64,000 bases of DNA from an uncultured Treponema sp. GTDB taxonomy: Bacteria; Spirochaetota; Spirochaetia; Treponematales; Treponemataceae. How positions within the stretch are numbered: position 1 is the stretch's first letter; each line of letters starts with the position of its first letter. The stretch spans positions 5,340 to 69,339 of the forward strand of contig CAJPOF010000004.1 of assembly GCA_905372235.1 (NCBI GenBank), written 5' to 3'. Below the pieces are notes generated by a model, which saw nothing but the letters and a program-made list of their open reading frames with translations, was not told the origin of the DNA and made no database searches. Below, piece by piece: positions 7,593 through 16,129 of the stretch. The translations under genes and the position numbers were made by a program.

Positions 7593-9884
7593 CTAGCTCA
7601 CGCTTCCGTCCACCGTAAGATTTGTGGTCAAAGGCTTTCCCAGCGCGGTAAGATTTTTTCCCGCAATCTGGACATTTTTTGCCGCCACCTTTATTTCTAT
7701 CTTGAAGAAAACGGAAGCGTCTACGTTTTCGCTTTTTTCAAGACCTTCAGACGTTCCTTCAAGGACGACTTCCGTTCCGGGTTTTGCCCACGGAACTTCC
7801 ACAAGTTCCACGCCGTCACTTCCGTCGCTTTTTTTGTAGTCCGCCGCAAGAAGCATTCCCCTGCTTTCGACCCCACGCATTTTCCTTGGCGCAAGATTAT
7901 CGACAATGACCACGTGCCGTCCCAAAATCTCATCCTCTTTTAGGTAAGGGACAAGTCCAGACTGGATAACCCTATCCGTACCTGAGCCGTCATCAAGATG
8001 TTCTATGTAAAGTTTGTCGGAATCCGGATTTCTTTCGATTTTTACAACCTTCGCTACCCTCAACCGGATATTTTTTTCAAAATGTTCGGCCTGCATATCA
8101 AGCGGAAGAGAACCTGAATCGTCGATCTTTTTTTTCGGATTCTGCTCCTTTGATTTTCCGCTGAACTTATTTCTGAAAGAAAGCATTGTCTTTTCATCAA
8201 GCGGCTTGAAAAAAATTTCTGTAGGCTTTACATCGCTAAGCCCTGAAGTCTTTCCAAGGTCGCTCCAAGTGTAGCCGTCCCTCGCTTTTGTTCCGACCTT
8301 AGTTTCCCGTATGGATTTTCCGAAATATCCCATTATTTTTTGCGTGTATTCAGGCATATACGGATTCATCATTATCATGAGATCTTTTATCACGTAGCAA
8401 AGATTGTAGATGAGTTTTTCGGCTTTTTCAGGCTCGCTTGTCCTTGTCTTCCACGGTTCTGCACCCTGGAACGCCTTGTTGCAAATATCGGAAATCTCGA
8501 ACATCGTGCGGAATGCATCCTTGAGATTCGCCCATTCAAGAGCCTCCGTCGCTTTTCCTTCAAGTTCAAGGACTTTTTCCCAAAGTTTTTCATCCACAGA
8601 AGATTCCGGAATTTTTCCGTCGTAATACTTGTTTACAAAAAGAAGCGTCCTGTTTACAAGATTTCCCAGGTTTCCTATCAACTCCGAGTTCATTTTTTCC
8701 ATGAAATCTTTCCACGTGAACTGGAAATCCTGTTTTTCAGGTCTGTTGTAGAAAATGTAGAATCTCCATGCGTCCGAAGGGATTCCACTTTCCATCGCAT
8801 CGCTTCCGAAAACACCGACACCGCGGCTTTTGCTGAACTTTCCGTCCTCGTAGTTCATGTATTCGGTGGAAGACATATGGAAAAGTTTTGTCCAGTCATG
8901 CGGAGAAGCAAGAAGTGTGCAAGGAAAAATAACCGTATGGAACGGAATGTTGTCCTTTCCTATGAACTGAAAAAGTTTCACCTCTTCAGAATCTTTTTTC
9001 TCTTCGCTTTCGGATGGAATCCACCATGTCTTCCAGTCGAAACTGTCTTTTCCTTCTTCTTTAAGTTCGTCGGCAAGCTGCTTTGTTATCGATATGTAAC
9101 CTATAGGTGCATTGAACCACACGTAGAACACTTTGTCCTCATAGCCTTCTCGAGGAACGGGAATTCCCCATTTAAGATCGCGGGTTATCGCCCTTTCATT
9201 GAGTCCGTCCCTTATCCACGCCTTTGTTACGTTCATGGCGTTGTCCGACCATTTTCCGTTCCGTCCGGTTTCTTCAACCCAGCGGTTCAGTTTTCCTGAA
9301 ACAGCCGGAAGGTCTATGTAAAGATGCTTTGTGTCTTTTACAACCGGTTTTGAGCCGCACGTGTGGCATCTAGGTTCTTTTAGTTCTATAGGATCAAGAA
9401 GACTTCCGCAGTCGTCGCATTGGTCTCCGCGGGCCTTTAAGCTTCCACATTTCGGGCAAGTTCCGTCAACGTACCTATCGGCAAGAAACATTTTGCAGTT
9501 GTCGCAGTAAAGCTGCCTGTTTTCACGCTCGTGAACAAGCCCCGCCTTGTCAAGGTCTGAAAAAAGAGACTGGGTTATCTCGGTGCATTGCGAATTTGAT
9601 GTCCGCCCGAATTTATCAAAATCTATATGAAACCAGTCGTAGATTTTCACATGTTCTGCGTAGTAGTGGTCGCAAAGTTCCCTGGGAGTCTTTTTTTCTT
9701 CGATGGCCTTTGTCTCCGTGGCGGTTCCGTACTCATCCGTTCCGCAGATGTAAAGTGTGTCGTAGCCTTTGTTTCTGCAGAATCGAGCGAAAACGTCTCC
9801 CGAAAGCATCTGTATCAGGTTTCCAAGATGGGGAATATTGTTCACATACGGCAACGCCGAGGTAATTAGTCTTTTTTTCATCAT
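7593..9884 (-). CDS. metG: Methionyl-tRNA synthetase
   Basis: A 763-residue class I aminoacyl-tRNA synthetase charging tRNA-Met. The HIGH-like motif is PHLGN near residue 20, the KMSKS-like loop is KFSKS, and four CxxC knuckles (CDNC, CPKC, CDDC, CHTC; about residues 125-190) form the zinc insertion. The C-terminus (about residues 615-720) is an EMAP/Trbp111-type tRNA-binding domain (LRVAKVVKIERNPDSDKLY), as in the dimeric long form. Two adjacent ATGs occur at 9884 and 9881, with AGGA upstream. A good promoter lies 30 bases upstream, inside the end of the GH57-like gene. First gene of an operon with femAB and the GGDEF gene. Confidence 0.98.
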   Translation of the reverse strand: MMKKRLITSALPYVNNIPHLGNLIQMLSGDVFARFCRNKGYDTLYICGTDEYGTATETKAIEEKKTPRELCDHYYAEHVKIYDWFHIDFDKFGRTSNSQCTEITQSLFSDLDKAGLVHERENRQLYCDNCKMFLADRYVDGTCPKCGSLKARGDQCDDCGSLLDPIELKEPRCHTCGSKPVVKDTKHLYIDLPAVSGKLNRWVEETGRNGKWSDNAMNVTKAWIRDGLNERAITRDLKWGIPVPREGYEDKVFYVWFNAPIGYISITKQLADELKEEGKDSFDWKTWWIPSESEEKKDSEEVKLFQFIGKDNIPFHTVIFPCTLLASPHDWTKLFHMSSTEYMNYEDGKFSKSRGVGVFGSDAMESGIPSDAWRFYIFYNRPEKQDFQFTWKDFMEKMNSELIGNLGNLVNRTLLFVNKYYDGKIPESSVDEKLWEKVLELEGKATEALEWANLKDAFRTMFEISDICNKAFQGAEPWKTRTSEPEKAEKLIYNLCYVIKDLMIMMNPYMPEYTQKIMGYFGKSIRETKVGTKARDGYTWSDLGKTSGLSDVKPTEIFFKPLDEKTMLSFRNKFSGKSKEQNPKKKIDDSGSLPLDMQAEHFEKNIRLRVAKVVKIERNPDSDKLYIEHLDDGSGTDRVIQSGLVPYLKEDEILGRHVVIVDNLAPRKMRGVESRGMLLAADYKKSDGSDGVELVEVPWAKPGTEVVLEGTSEGLEKSENVDASVFFKIEIKVAAKNVQIAGKNLTALGKPLTTNLTVDGSVS

Positions 9885-9913
9885 GCAAATCCTATGTCAA
9901 AAATATGGCATGC

Positions 9914-9942
9914 ATTATAGGATTTTTAAGAGGTTTACTCAA
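9914..9942 (-). promoter_or_regulatory. Promoter of the metG operon
   Basis: On the minus strand: TTGAGT (9937-9942), 17-base spacer, TATAAT (9914-9919). It overlaps the last codons of the upstream GH57-like gene, whose stop is at 9935. Confidence 0.75.
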
Positions 9943-11947
9943 CAGAACGGGCTTTCCTTGAATTGCGACTTTTTTTCCGACGGTTGAATATGCTGAAATT
10001 TATCGTCTTTTCGGTTTCCATGCCCGGCTCAAGATTTATGTCCCAAAAAATAGTGCTTGCGAATGTCATTCCAGCATCGGCAAGTTCCCCCGACGTGTAT
10101 TCCGGTCTTTTGAACACTATAGGAACGAACGAAAGGGCGCATTTTTCGTTGGGCTCGAACATGAACGATATGGAACTGTCCGTATCCGTAAGAAAATAAC
10201 TTTGGACATCGGAAATCACTCCCGAATCGTTCAGTTCCCTGGACGAACTTCTTGTGTCTATCTCCTGCTTTCTGTCGTTTCCGACTATCTCAAGGGCGAA
10301 TGCATTGAAGTTTTCCGCATTGAAATTGGTCTGGGCAAAACTGGACTCCACGGCGAACTTTGCGGAGAGTCTTGAATCGCTTTCGTTTTTTATTATGTAC
10401 TGAATCATCATTCCGCCAGATGTCATCACGTACTTTTTCCTCATGGAAACGCTCTGGCTTTTGTTGAAGAGCGCTTTAACTACAAACTGCACCTCTTTTT
10501 TATCGGAACTGAAGCTTACGTTGGAATACAGCATCTTGGAAAATATACCGACTCCGCTAGGTACATTCTGGATGAAATCCGCGAATTCTTTTTCAGTGAA
10601 AAGATGGTCCACAAAAAGAGCCCGTTCATAGCCGTCGTCCGCGCCCTCGAATTCTTTTACACGGCTAAGACTGTCTGCAAAGTTTCCGGAATTTTGGATT
10701 ACGTCGAGTTCTCGGACAGCGCCTCCCATCGGTGTAATTTCTGCAAAATAATTTTCCATTCTGCATATGTACTCGTTAAATCCGTCGCCGTTGTAGTCAA
10801 AGCAGGAAATGCTTTCCTTGAAGTTGTCGCATTCCCTAAGAATTTTTTCCACCTCTGAAAGAATCTTGTAAGAGCCCTGCCTGTATGCCGAATTTACGAA
10901 AGCGCCTCTTGACGTGCAGATAAATCCTTCGCCAGCCTGCGCTTCCCAAAGTTTAAGCCTTGCCGTCTTCTTCCTGATTTTGTCGCCGTGGCTTTGGTTC
11001 ACCAGCATGGATACATAAATCATCCTGTCATATATCGCCCGGCTTTGCGGATATATGTGAAAGAAATTGAATATCGTTATGGGGTAAGCCTTGTTCACCC
11101 TGACAGCCTCATAGGGTTTGTATGCCCACTGGGCAATCTCTCTGCTTAGCCCCAACGCTATGTAGACAGGTTCACGAGAAAGTTCAGCCTTTGCATACTG
11201 CTGCACCGTGCCAAGGACGAATTTCCCCTGCGAGGCAACGGAAGTTTCCACAAGTTTTTTGAAAAATCCTGAATCGAAAAGACTCTTGAATTCCTCAAGC
11301 GTGAACTGTATGTTCACCACACGGAACAAATCCCTTTCGCTTGCTTTCAAATTCTTGTACACGAAAGTCTCGATGTCTCTCAGAAAATCCTCATGGTTCA
11401 AAGAGCCTTGCGGTTTAAGGGCATTTTCCATGGGAAGGATGGTTATGGATTTTCCTTTGTCGTTCATTATAAGCGGAACGGCTTTGTTTTTTTCTACGGG
11501 AATTATTGAAGAATCAAGAAGCACATATTCCATTCCGCAAGATGAGAAACTTGCCACAAGGCTTGAATCCCATGCGCTTGCGCAGATTGAAAGTCCTCTC
11601 GGGCGTTTTCCGGTGGCTTCACGTATCGCCGAAGACAGCATGTCTATCTGCCCTGTCCTGTCCCTTGGGAAAAGCAGAGGAAAGACAGGATCGTAGTATC
11701 CGCCGCCTAGAAGTTCCAGCTGCTTTGAAGAGATGAGTTTTTGGAAAATCTCGAATATCTCAGGATGCTTACGCTTGTAGTATTCCATCTGCACGCCGTT
11801 CAGTGCAAGGGAAAGACAGGCAGCCTTGTTTGAAATCATGAATTTCAAGGTGGATTTTATTACCCCCTGATATTCTCTTTCAAGGACTTCCGTGCGATAT
11901 CTTTCTATCATCGATGATTTTAAGCTTATACAGATAAGAATTGACAT
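9935..11947 (-). CDS. GH57-like protein, probably catalytically inactive
   Basis: A 670-residue protein related to family 57 glycoside hydrolases (4-alpha-glucanotransferase/alpha-amylase group). The clearest match is QLELLGGGYYDPVFPLLFPRD followed by a QIDMLS helix, then a large C-terminal beta region. The residues that make the family active are not where expected: the N-terminal HxHQP motif is absent, the nucleophile segment (normally TERVWEP) reads CASAWDSSL, and the acid/base segment (normally DDGEKFGLW) reads FTLEEFKSLF. The start is the ATG at 11947, preceded by GGAAGAGAG; a TTG four codons earlier lies in that site. It follows the rnfA-like gene by 68 bases and may be co-transcribed. 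Confidence 0.72.
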   Translation of the reverse strand: MSILICISLKSSMIERYRTEVLEREYQGVIKSTLKFMISNKAACLSLALNGVQMEYYKRKHPEIFEIFQKLISSKQLELLGGGYYDPVFPLLFPRDRTGQIDMLSSAIREATGKRPRGLSICASAWDSSLVASFSSCGMEYVLLDSSIIPVEKNKAVPLIMNDKGKSITILPMENALKPQGSLNHEDFLRDIETFVYKNLKASERDLFRVVNIQFTLEEFKSLFDSGFFKKLVETSVASQGKFVLGTVQQYAKAELSREPVYIALGLSREIAQWAYKPYEAVRVNKAYPITIFNFFHIYPQSRAIYDRMIYVSMLVNQSHGDKIRKKTARLKLWEAQAGEGFICTSRGAFVNSAYRQGSYKILSEVEKILRECDNFKESISCFDYNGDGFNEYICRMENYFAEITPMGGAVRELDVIQNSGNFADSLSRVKEFEGADDGYERALFVDHLFTEKEFADFIQNVPSGVGIFSKMLYSNVSFSSDKKEVQFVVKALFNKSQSVSMRKKYVMTSGGMMIQYIIKNESDSRLSAKFAVESSFAQTNFNAENFNAFALEIVGNDRKQEIDTRSSSRELNDSGVISDVQSYFLTDTDSSISFMFEPNEKCALSFVPIVFKRPEYTSGELADAGMTFASTIFWDINLEPGMETEKTINFSIFNRRKKSRNSRKARSVE

Positions 11948-12015
11948 ACTCTCTTCCAATTTCGTTTACAGTCTATAGCAATATAGACATATTTTAAAGT
12001 GATTTTTGGGGTATT

Positions 12016-12576
12016 TCATTTTAGAACCCCAGGATTCAATACGCTCACATTTGCGAACAGGAGAACCATCATAATTATCGAAACCGATATCAAAAGCAGA
12101 GCCTTTCTGTTTCCGTTTATGGTGGTGTTCCCTACAATGTCAATCTTGTTCTTCAGGGAATAAAGGAGCGGAAGAAGAATCACGAATGACAGCAGGGATG
12201 AAAACGAAATCAAAAGCACATCGACAATGGAAGCGCTTTCGTTCAGCACCAGAACCGTAACAAGAAAAAGAAAATTGAAATCCGTGTCCTTGTCATTTGT
12301 TTTTGAGCGGAAAAGTTTTTCTATCAAAATAGAAATTGAAAAGAAAAAAAGGCTTGCGACAAGCGGATAAACGCCCGTAATAGCAAGCGGAACAAGAACG
12401 AACTTTATGAAAAGCCATGTCATCGCCGAAGAAAATATCACGGTGGAAAAAGCCTTGAGAGCCGGAACATAAAGTTTTTTTACCGAACCGCAAACTACAG
12501 TCGACGTGTGAAGACCTATTCCGTATATAAGTATGACGGAAGAAAATATCGTGTAAAAAAGTATCGTTTCAATCAT
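12016..12576 (-). CDS. RnfA-like membrane subunit (divergent)
   Basis: A 186-residue integral membrane protein with about six hydrophobic segments. Position after the RnfE-like gene and local similarity (GIGLHTSTVVCGSVKK against the RnfA segment GLCPFMGVSKK) support RnfA. Canonical RnfA carries two membrane cysteines, in GLCP and TNCA, that help hold a [2Fe-2S] cluster; here the second site reads LNESAS, with Glu in place of Cys, and the first is rearranged. Start chosen at MIETILF (ATG 12576), which overlaps the RnfE-like stop; a longer reading back to 12681 runs through the neighbour. Last gene of the Rnf-like operon. Confidence 0.65.
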   Translation of the reverse strand: MIETILFYTIFSSVILIYGIGLHTSTVVCGSVKKLYVPALKAFSTVIFSSAMTWLFIKFVLVPLAITGVYPLVASLFFFSISILIEKLFRSKTNDKDTDFNFLFLVTVLVLNESASIVDVLLISFSSLLSFVILLPLLYSLKNKIDIVGNTTINGNRKALLLISVSIIMMVLLFANVSVLNPGVLK

Positions 12577-13186
12577 CTTCAAACCCCAGTTTTTTGAGGA
12601 TATCGATTTTTTTCTCGAAGGAAAGATACACCATAAGAAGAATTGCCGAAAGCAGCAAGGCGCCCGGAATTGTCGCAACAAAGGAAAGCCAAGTTATCCT
12701 CTCTCCTTTGAATATGACTTTTTCAATAACTTTTCCGAACGAGGGAAAGGTTATCGTTCCGTAGCCCAAAATATCCCTCAAAAGCGAAATGCAAACCACA
12801 TATACTGAAGATATCGCGGTGGGAACAATATTGACTTTCAGCGTTTCTTTTATTGAACGAGTCTTGTCGTCCAAAAGAAAGCAGAGCGGAAAACTTGATA
12901 CCGCAGGAAGAAAAATCACAAAGCTAAGCTGCAAAGCCATATCCGGCATTAAAAACGCAAGGAATTCCTTAAAAAACATTGCGCACGATACTATGAAGGC
13001 GCACAAAGATATTGATTCAAGCTTTTTAAGCCTTAAAAATCTGATAAAAAAACGGAACAAAGTTACAAAAACCATAAGGAACAAAATCTCTAGCGAAAGC
13101 ATTATTCCTACGGAAAACCTTCCGGGAGCGGCTATGACCATCACGCAGGTGGTCGCCATCTGAAAAGAGAAAGTTTTTCTTGTCAT
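12569..13186 (-). CDS. RnfE-like membrane subunit (divergent)
   Basis: A 205-residue membrane protein with about six transmembrane segments. The segment LLRDILGYGTITFP matches the RnfE/NqrD signature around REILGFGT. A cysteine near the N-terminus (MATTCVMV) could correspond to the conserved GLCP cysteine, but the usual NCAILGRAEAF loop reads LPAVSSFPLCFLLDD, so the paired cysteine is displaced. The ATG at 13186 has AAAGGAGAGG just upstream and overlaps the RnfG-like stop (ATGA). It overlaps the RnfA-like gene by 8 bases, implying translational coupling. Confidence 0.65.
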   Translation of the reverse strand: MTRKTFSFQMATTCVMVIAAPGRFSVGIMLSLEILFLMVFVTLFRFFIRFLRLKKLESISLCAFIVSCAMFFKEFLAFLMPDMALQLSFVIFLPAVSSFPLCFLLDDKTRSIKETLKVNIVPTAISSVYVVCISLLRDILGYGTITFPSFGKVIEKVIFKGERITWLSFVATIPGALLLSAILLMVYLSFEKKIDILKKLGFEDD

Positions 13187-13671
13187 GTCCTCTCCTTTTC
13201 GACGCAGTTTTTTACTATGCATGGAATCCGGCGAGCCCAGTAGGAGATGAATATGTCCGACGGGCGTTCTTCCATCAAGGCTCTTATTCTTCCATGCACA
13301 AGCGAATAGCCCACAAACTCAGGTTCGTTCGTTCCGTCGAAAATGAACACCGAAGGATAAGGACCGTACAGCGTCTGCGTCCTTATGATGATTGCGTTCG
13401 ATTTTTCCCCGCTTTTATTCGCCCTGATTTCAAACAATGCCGCGCTCGTGGAAAATGGATTTTCGATTGTCCTGAAATCTTTTACAGTCCAGTAGCCGGG
13501 AAATTTCTCGTCCAAAACAGTCTGCACGCTTTTTGAAAGAGAGTTCCGCCACTTTTTTTCGCCGAGTTTCATGAATCCTATGTTGATTCCCAAAAGAACA
13601 AAGACCAAGGCAAAAAATATTCCAAAAAGCCTCCAAAATTCCTTTGAGACAAATATAAAATCCTTTTTCAT
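13183..13671 (-). CDS. RnfG-like subunit lacking the FMN-attachment motif
   Basis: A 162-residue protein with one N-terminal membrane anchor (about residues 12-32) and an extracytoplasmic domain; in canonical RnfG this domain carries FMN covalently bound to the Thr of an SGAT motif by an ApbE-type transferase. Here the corresponding C-terminal helix reads FISYWARRIPCIVKNCV, so Gly-Ala-Thr is missing and FMN attachment should be impossible at that site. Assignment rests on position between RnfD- and RnfE-like genes, topology and the C-terminal helix. It overlaps both neighbours by 4 bases. Confidence 0.6.
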   Translation of the reverse strand: MKKDFIFVSKEFWRLFGIFFALVFVLLGINIGFMKLGEKKWRNSLSKSVQTVLDEKFPGYWTVKDFRTIENPFSTSAALFEIRANKSGEKSNAIIIRTQTLYGPYPSVFIFDGTNEPEFVGYSLVHGRIRALMEERPSDIFISYWARRIPCIVKNCVEKERT

Positions 13672-14762
13672 TTTTCAGATGCCATCCTTTTTTCCATGAG
13701 CTTTTCCATTCGTTTTCTGTCATATCGCATCTCGAACTGCTGGATAAAAACAGAGATTATGTTCACAATCATGACGGTAAAAACCATTCCCGAAGGAGAA
13801 GTGCCGCAGCCCGCAACTAAAAGCGCGAAAAGACCCGCAAGGCTTCCGTAAAGAATTTTTCCTCCGATTGTCATGGGATTTGTGCCGTACCAGCCTATCA
13901 CGAACGTACAGGAAAACAATGTTCCGCCCGTAAGAAGCGAAAGCAAAACGTCCCCCCTTACTTCAGGAAAGCCGAACATCAGCGGGAAGACAAACCTTAC
14001 AAGAAGCGTGTACACGACAAGGAAAGCAAAAGAGGAAAGCCCTTTTGAAAGTTCGTCGCTAAAAATCACAATCGATGAAAGCATTGAAAGAAGATTGAAG
14101 CGGAATGCCGGAATCGAAGAGCCTGTGTCCCAAAGAAGCGAAACATATCCTTCGGGAATCGAGACCTTGAAAAGGGAGAAAACCGTGTTGTTCAAGGCTT
14201 CGGTTATCATGGGGTCAAGTTTATATATCGGGAAAACGCCGTTTTCTATCATAAACTGGCTTGGGTTTCTTGAAAAAATAAGGTCTCGCGTAATCGAAAA
14301 TTCCGGAAAAATGCGTGAACCTATTATCCACAGCACAAGCACAGCGCATATGCTTGGGTTCACCCATGCGCAGGCAAATCCGCCGAAAAGGTGCTTTGCA
14401 AAAAGCATGACAAGCAGAGTTACAAAAAACACAGTGAACGGAGGGTAATCGCCGGGAATGAACATTCCGGTTACAATCCCCTGTATGATGCTTATAGGAA
14501 TCTGAAAATTGTCCTCAAGCTGGAAAGCGTCGTACACGTATATGCTTATCAGGCTTGCGCACACAGAACCCATGGCGGCTGAAAGAATCACAAAAAGAGA
14601 AGCGTACGTGCGAGTGAAAAAAAGCATCGCAACCTGCAAAAAAAGCAGAAAAAGCATCTTGACCGATTCTTCTCCGATGGAATCGGTAAGATAAGTGAAA
14701 GGCCTTACAAGGATTTTTTTTACTTTCTCTTTTTTAGGAGTTTTTTCGTTCACTTTTTCCAT
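13668..14762 (-). CDS. RnfD-like membrane subunit
   Basis: A 364-residue, about ten-helix membrane protein. The C-terminal half follows RnfD/NqrB well: GGTLFSCTFVIGWYGTNPMT, GKILYGSLAGL and FTVMIVN match the family GG-FFMATDPVT, GRLIYG and MLMN landmarks. The covalent-FMN motif SGATPL is replaced by LNNTVF; a Thr is kept at the matching place, so flavin binding is uncertain. Start chosen at ATG 14762, with GAGG six bases upstream, rather than 14774. The RnfC-like stop lies 8 bases upstream and the RnfG-like gene overlaps by 4. Confidence 0.78.
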   Translation of the reverse strand: MEKVNEKTPKKEKVKKILVRPFTYLTDSIGEESVKMLFLLFLQVAMLFFTRTYASLFVILSAAMGSVCASLISIYVYDAFQLEDNFQIPISIIQGIVTGMFIPGDYPPFTVFFVTLLVMLFAKHLFGGFACAWVNPSICAVLVLWIIGSRIFPEFSITRDLIFSRNPSQFMIENGVFPIYKLDPMITEALNNTVFSLFKVSIPEGYVSLLWDTGSSIPAFRFNLLSMLSSIVIFSDELSKGLSSFAFLVVYTLLVRFVFPLMFGFPEVRGDVLLSLLTGGTLFSCTFVIGWYGTNPMTIGGKILYGSLAGLFALLVAGCGTSPSGMVFTVMIVNIISVFIQQFEMRYDRKRMEKLMEKRMASEK

Positions 14763-14770
14763 CGCATACC

Positions 14771-16129
14771 TCACTCAAGGTTTTCTTCGATCGGTTCCGT
14801 CTTCGATTTTGCCGAAGACTTGTTTTTTTTCTGGTCAAGACGGAAGTCGTTGTAATTGTATATTATCTGGCTCAAAGGAAGCCTTGCCGGGCAGCACGAA
14901 TTGCACAGGACGCAGTTTGTGCAGAACCTTGCAGAATCAAGATAGACTTTAGGAATCGGTTTTCTGTCCGTGATGTGCCTGTATATCAAATCCGGAGAAA
15001 GTTTTTCCGGGCATATTCGCCTGCATGAGCCGCAGCCCACGCACACGGAAGTTCGCTGGTCGGGAACTTTCCGTTCGGGGATGAACGTAACGGATTTTAC
15101 GTATTTTGTGACGGGGGATTCAAGATCATATATCGCAGAACCCGATACAAATCCGTTTATTATGACCGCTCCCGGCTCTTTTTCAAGTCCGCCGCACTGA
15201 ACAGAAAGTTCCCTCAAGGACATTCCGATGGGAACGTTCACAAGACCTGATGCGTGAAGGCATTCGCCTGAGACAAGCACATACCTTGAAAGCGAAGGCT
15301 TTCCGAATGTTACGCTTCTGTAAAGCTCAAGCATAGTTGAAGAATCCGTGAACATAGATTTTCCGGATGTTTTAGAAAAAGGCTCTCCTTTCTTTCTGGA
15401 AAGTATTTCCCTTGTAAGCTGGTTTTTGTATCCTGCAGGATATTTTTTTGAGTCCATAACCATTACAAAAAATGGAACGTTCACATCCTCCATTCCAGGA
15501 ATGGAAAAATCCTTGTCGCACACAAAAACTATGCCACTGGCATTCATCGCTTTTGCCGCAATCAAAGTTCCCTTCAAAATCTCGTCGGAATACATAGAAG
15601 AAAGAAGACTGTCCGTAAGCCTTGAAGAATCCTCGTCAAACATTCTTACAACAAGGATTCCGCTTTTTGCTTTATCCGCACGTTTTAAATCATCAGCAAG
15701 AAGTGTCGGCTCGTTTGTAATGAATGTATTCACGATGCCTTTTAACGCTATGCTTTCAAGAAGCGCATGGCGGGAAAAACTTGATATATCAATCGGCTTG
15801 AGTCTTTTTCCAAGATACGAAAAACTTCCCGAAAGATTTATCCTTACAGCCATCGAATGTTTTCCGTCAGGGCAAATGCACGGCTCAACGCCCGACACGA
15901 TTCCTGGAATCGGAGAATAAATCATCGAAGAAAATTTTGTGCTTTCGGACAAAGCGCCTTCGGCAATCAACTCGCCTTCGCTCACCCTGTCGCCGCTTTT
16001 TACCAAAAGCCTGCACGAGCCGTTCACGTCCTGCCTAAGCGGAACAAGGACAGTGTTCGGAAGAAAAGCGTTCACTGTCTTTTTGTAAGCGTTTTTTTTA
16101 AGTGAATGTATGTTCGGAAATGTTGTCAT
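14771..16129 (-). CDS. RnfC-like electron-transfer subunit, flavin/NADH motif missing
   Basis: A 452-residue peripheral subunit. It has the N-terminal RnfC barrel-sandwich region (LLVKSGDRVSEGELIAEG), a SLBB-like region, and near the C-terminus two complete 4Fe-4S motifs: CVGCGSCRRICP and CTNCVLCNSCCP. The family FMN/NADH-binding landmarks GLGGAGFP and NGAECEP are not found; the matching region reads GIVNTFITNEPTLLADDL and VVRMFDEDSS. This suggests it does not accept electrons from NADH in the usual way. The ATG overlaps the stop of the preceding membrane-protein gene by 4 bases. Confidence 0.82.
   Translation of the reverse strand: MTTFPNIHSLKKNAYKKTVNAFLPNTVLVPLRQDVNGSCRLLVKSGDRVSEGELIAEGALSESTKFSSMIYSPIPGIVSGVEPCICPDGKHSMAVRINLSGSFSYLGKRLKPIDISSFSRHALLESIALKGIVNTFITNEPTLLADDLKRADKAKSGILVVRMFDEDSSRLTDSLLSSMYSDEILKGTLIAAKAMNASGIVFVCDKDFSIPGMEDVNVPFFVMVMDSKKYPAGYKNQLTREILSRKKGEPFSKTSGKSMFTDSSTMLELYRSVTFGKPSLSRYVLVSGECLHASGLVNVPIGMSLRELSVQCGGLEKEPGAVIINGFVSGSAIYDLESPVTKYVKSVTFIPERKVPDQRTSVCVGCGSCRRICPEKLSPDLIYRHITDRKPIPKVYLDSARFCTNCVLCNSCCPARLPLSQIIYNYNDFRLDQKKNKSSAKSKTEPIEENLE

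Noticed and set aside
8340..9299. A 319-codon plus-strand frame opposite metG
   Set aside because: It lies wholly antisense to an unmistakable synthetase gene, has no ribosome-binding site and shows no family motif.
13873..14448. Plus-strand frame opposite the RnfD-like gene
   Set aside because: Antisense shadow of a membrane protein gene, without start signals.
15348..15920. Plus-strand frame opposite the RnfC-like gene
   Set aside because: Antisense shadow; the minus-strand gene has two full ferredoxin motifs.
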